64,000 bases of DNA from Oxyruncus cristatus (lineage: Eukaryota > Chordata > Aves > Passeriformes > Cotingidae). The stretch spans positions 738,100 through 802,099 of the forward strand of contig VXAY01006823.1 of NCBI GenBank assembly GCA_013399855.1. The letters are read 5' to 3'. The position numbers were made by a program, and so were the translations under genes. Of the stretch, positions 63,401 to 64,000 are shown piece after piece (positions within the stretch are counted from its first letter, which is position 1; the number at the start of each line of letters is the position of its first letter). The notes under the pieces are model-generated. The model did not search any database and had not been told where the DNA came from. It worked only from the letters and a program-made list of their open reading frames with translations.

Positions 63401-63984
63401 TGCAATAAGATTTTTCTTGGAAAGCCACACAATCAGTGGTTGCTTTCCTGTTTAGGCTCAAGCAAAGTCTAACAGTAGGTGCTCTCAATGAGATCATCTC
63501 ACACCAGTCCTGAGGGCTGGTTCTCCCAAGGAGTGAGATACATTGACCCTCACCAGAGCAATACCTCCATGTCAGTCCCTAAGACAATTAGTCTCTAAAT
63601 ACAGGACTGGTAAAGTTAGTTTTCGAGAAAGTCAACTGCCACATAAGAAGAGTCAGGTTCACTAGTTAGAAGAGCAAGAAACTGCCAAATCTAGTCAATA
63701 GAAACTTGCACTAGGAATGGATTTATCTCAAAGCCATCCTCTACCGTCCTGAGTTTTTTATAGCCTTGACCGTAATCCAGGGCCCATAGAATACTGGAAT
63801 TAACAACCCTTTTCTTTTTAAATATGTTGTGCATTAAAATGGGGCGTACTGTGTATCTTAGCCCAGGGAACAGAGGAGTGTAGAAGAAACTTCTGTCTTT
63901 ATAGGAGCAGATGCCTAAACACAGGGCTGAGTGGAGGAAAGGGGGAAATGTTTCTAACTCCTGTTTAAACTATAACAATTGAAA
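63401..63984. other. Non-coding sequence, no gene seen
   Basis: Unique sequence after the LTR. No gene, repeat family or RNA was recognised. Confidence 0.5.
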
Positions 63985-64000
63985 GGGGAGGGGAGGGGAG
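63985..64000. repeat. (GGGGA)n repeat cut by the window end
   Basis: Three GGGG runs separated by single A bases reach the last bases of the window. The array may continue. A fourth G-run would make it a G-quadruplex candidate with 1-nt loops. Confidence 0.8.

Noticed and set aside
63066..63455. 129-codon plus frame near the window end
   Set aside because: It lies across the probable LTR, has no viral or cellular domain and runs through the polyadenylation signal.

Overview
This window looks like a piece of a bird nuclear genome from a gene-poor stretch: an intergenic desert or the inside of a very large intron. I found no protein-coding gene, rRNA or tRNA that I can support. The bird call rests on four 3'-truncated CR1 LINE copies. 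Several carry the hallmark avian CR1 3' end (a 'ggttggactagatgat'-like block, then 'ggtcccttccaac', then an ATTCTATG-type tail). Other support comes from older amniote repeats (CR1/L3-like LINE relics, a MIR/CORE-type SINE relic), a probable avian ERV LTR, and long AT-rich, CpG-poor sequence broken by A/C-rich and pyrimidine-rich simple repeats. I cannot tell the order or species; a songbird is possible but unproven.

Layout. 1-9400: unique AT-rich sequence with one reversed CR1 fragment near 430-570. 9401-9455: (TAGAA)11. 9456-15675: unique sequence with two forward CR1 copies (12150-12438 and 15400-15675). 15676-25924: about 10 kb of unique sequence. 25925-28540: a composite region made of a G-depleted A/C tract, an A-rich stretch, an isolated GC-rich, CpG-poor block (27055-27417) and a degenerate CR1/L3-like LINE (27640-28540). 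30440-30585: another CR1 3' end. 33501-33957: a long (TTTC)n array with 47 pure units, a degenerate pyrimidine flank and one ambiguous base (N at 33562). 38252-38385: MIR-like SINE relic. 38386-54169: mostly unique sequence, including a CTCF-like motif, several perfect palindromes, a homeodomain-type TAAT cluster near 44040 and a CR1 3' end at 45655-45777. 54170-54413: a T/G tract followed by two perfect inverted repeats whose arms match AP-1 and RUNX motifs. 56222-56275: a 21-bp minisatellite. 57305-57426: an exon-shaped segment with acceptor and donor signals. 59880-60510: a second CR1/L3-like LINE relic. 63037-63400: a probable solo ERV LTR with a polyadenylation signal. The window ends inside a GGGGA repeat.

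No set of genes works together here. The possible function is regulatory: short motif clusters and palindromes that may belong to conserved non-coding elements. Open frames of 60-140 codons occur throughout, as expected by chance in AT-rich DNA of this size. The longest (239-249 codons) are translations of the TTTC microsatellite. I saw no undescribed system. The segments most worth a second look are the AP-1/RUNX inverted-repeat pair, the GC-rich block beside a LINE, the exon-like segment at 57.3 kb and the homeodomain palindrome at 44.0 kb.
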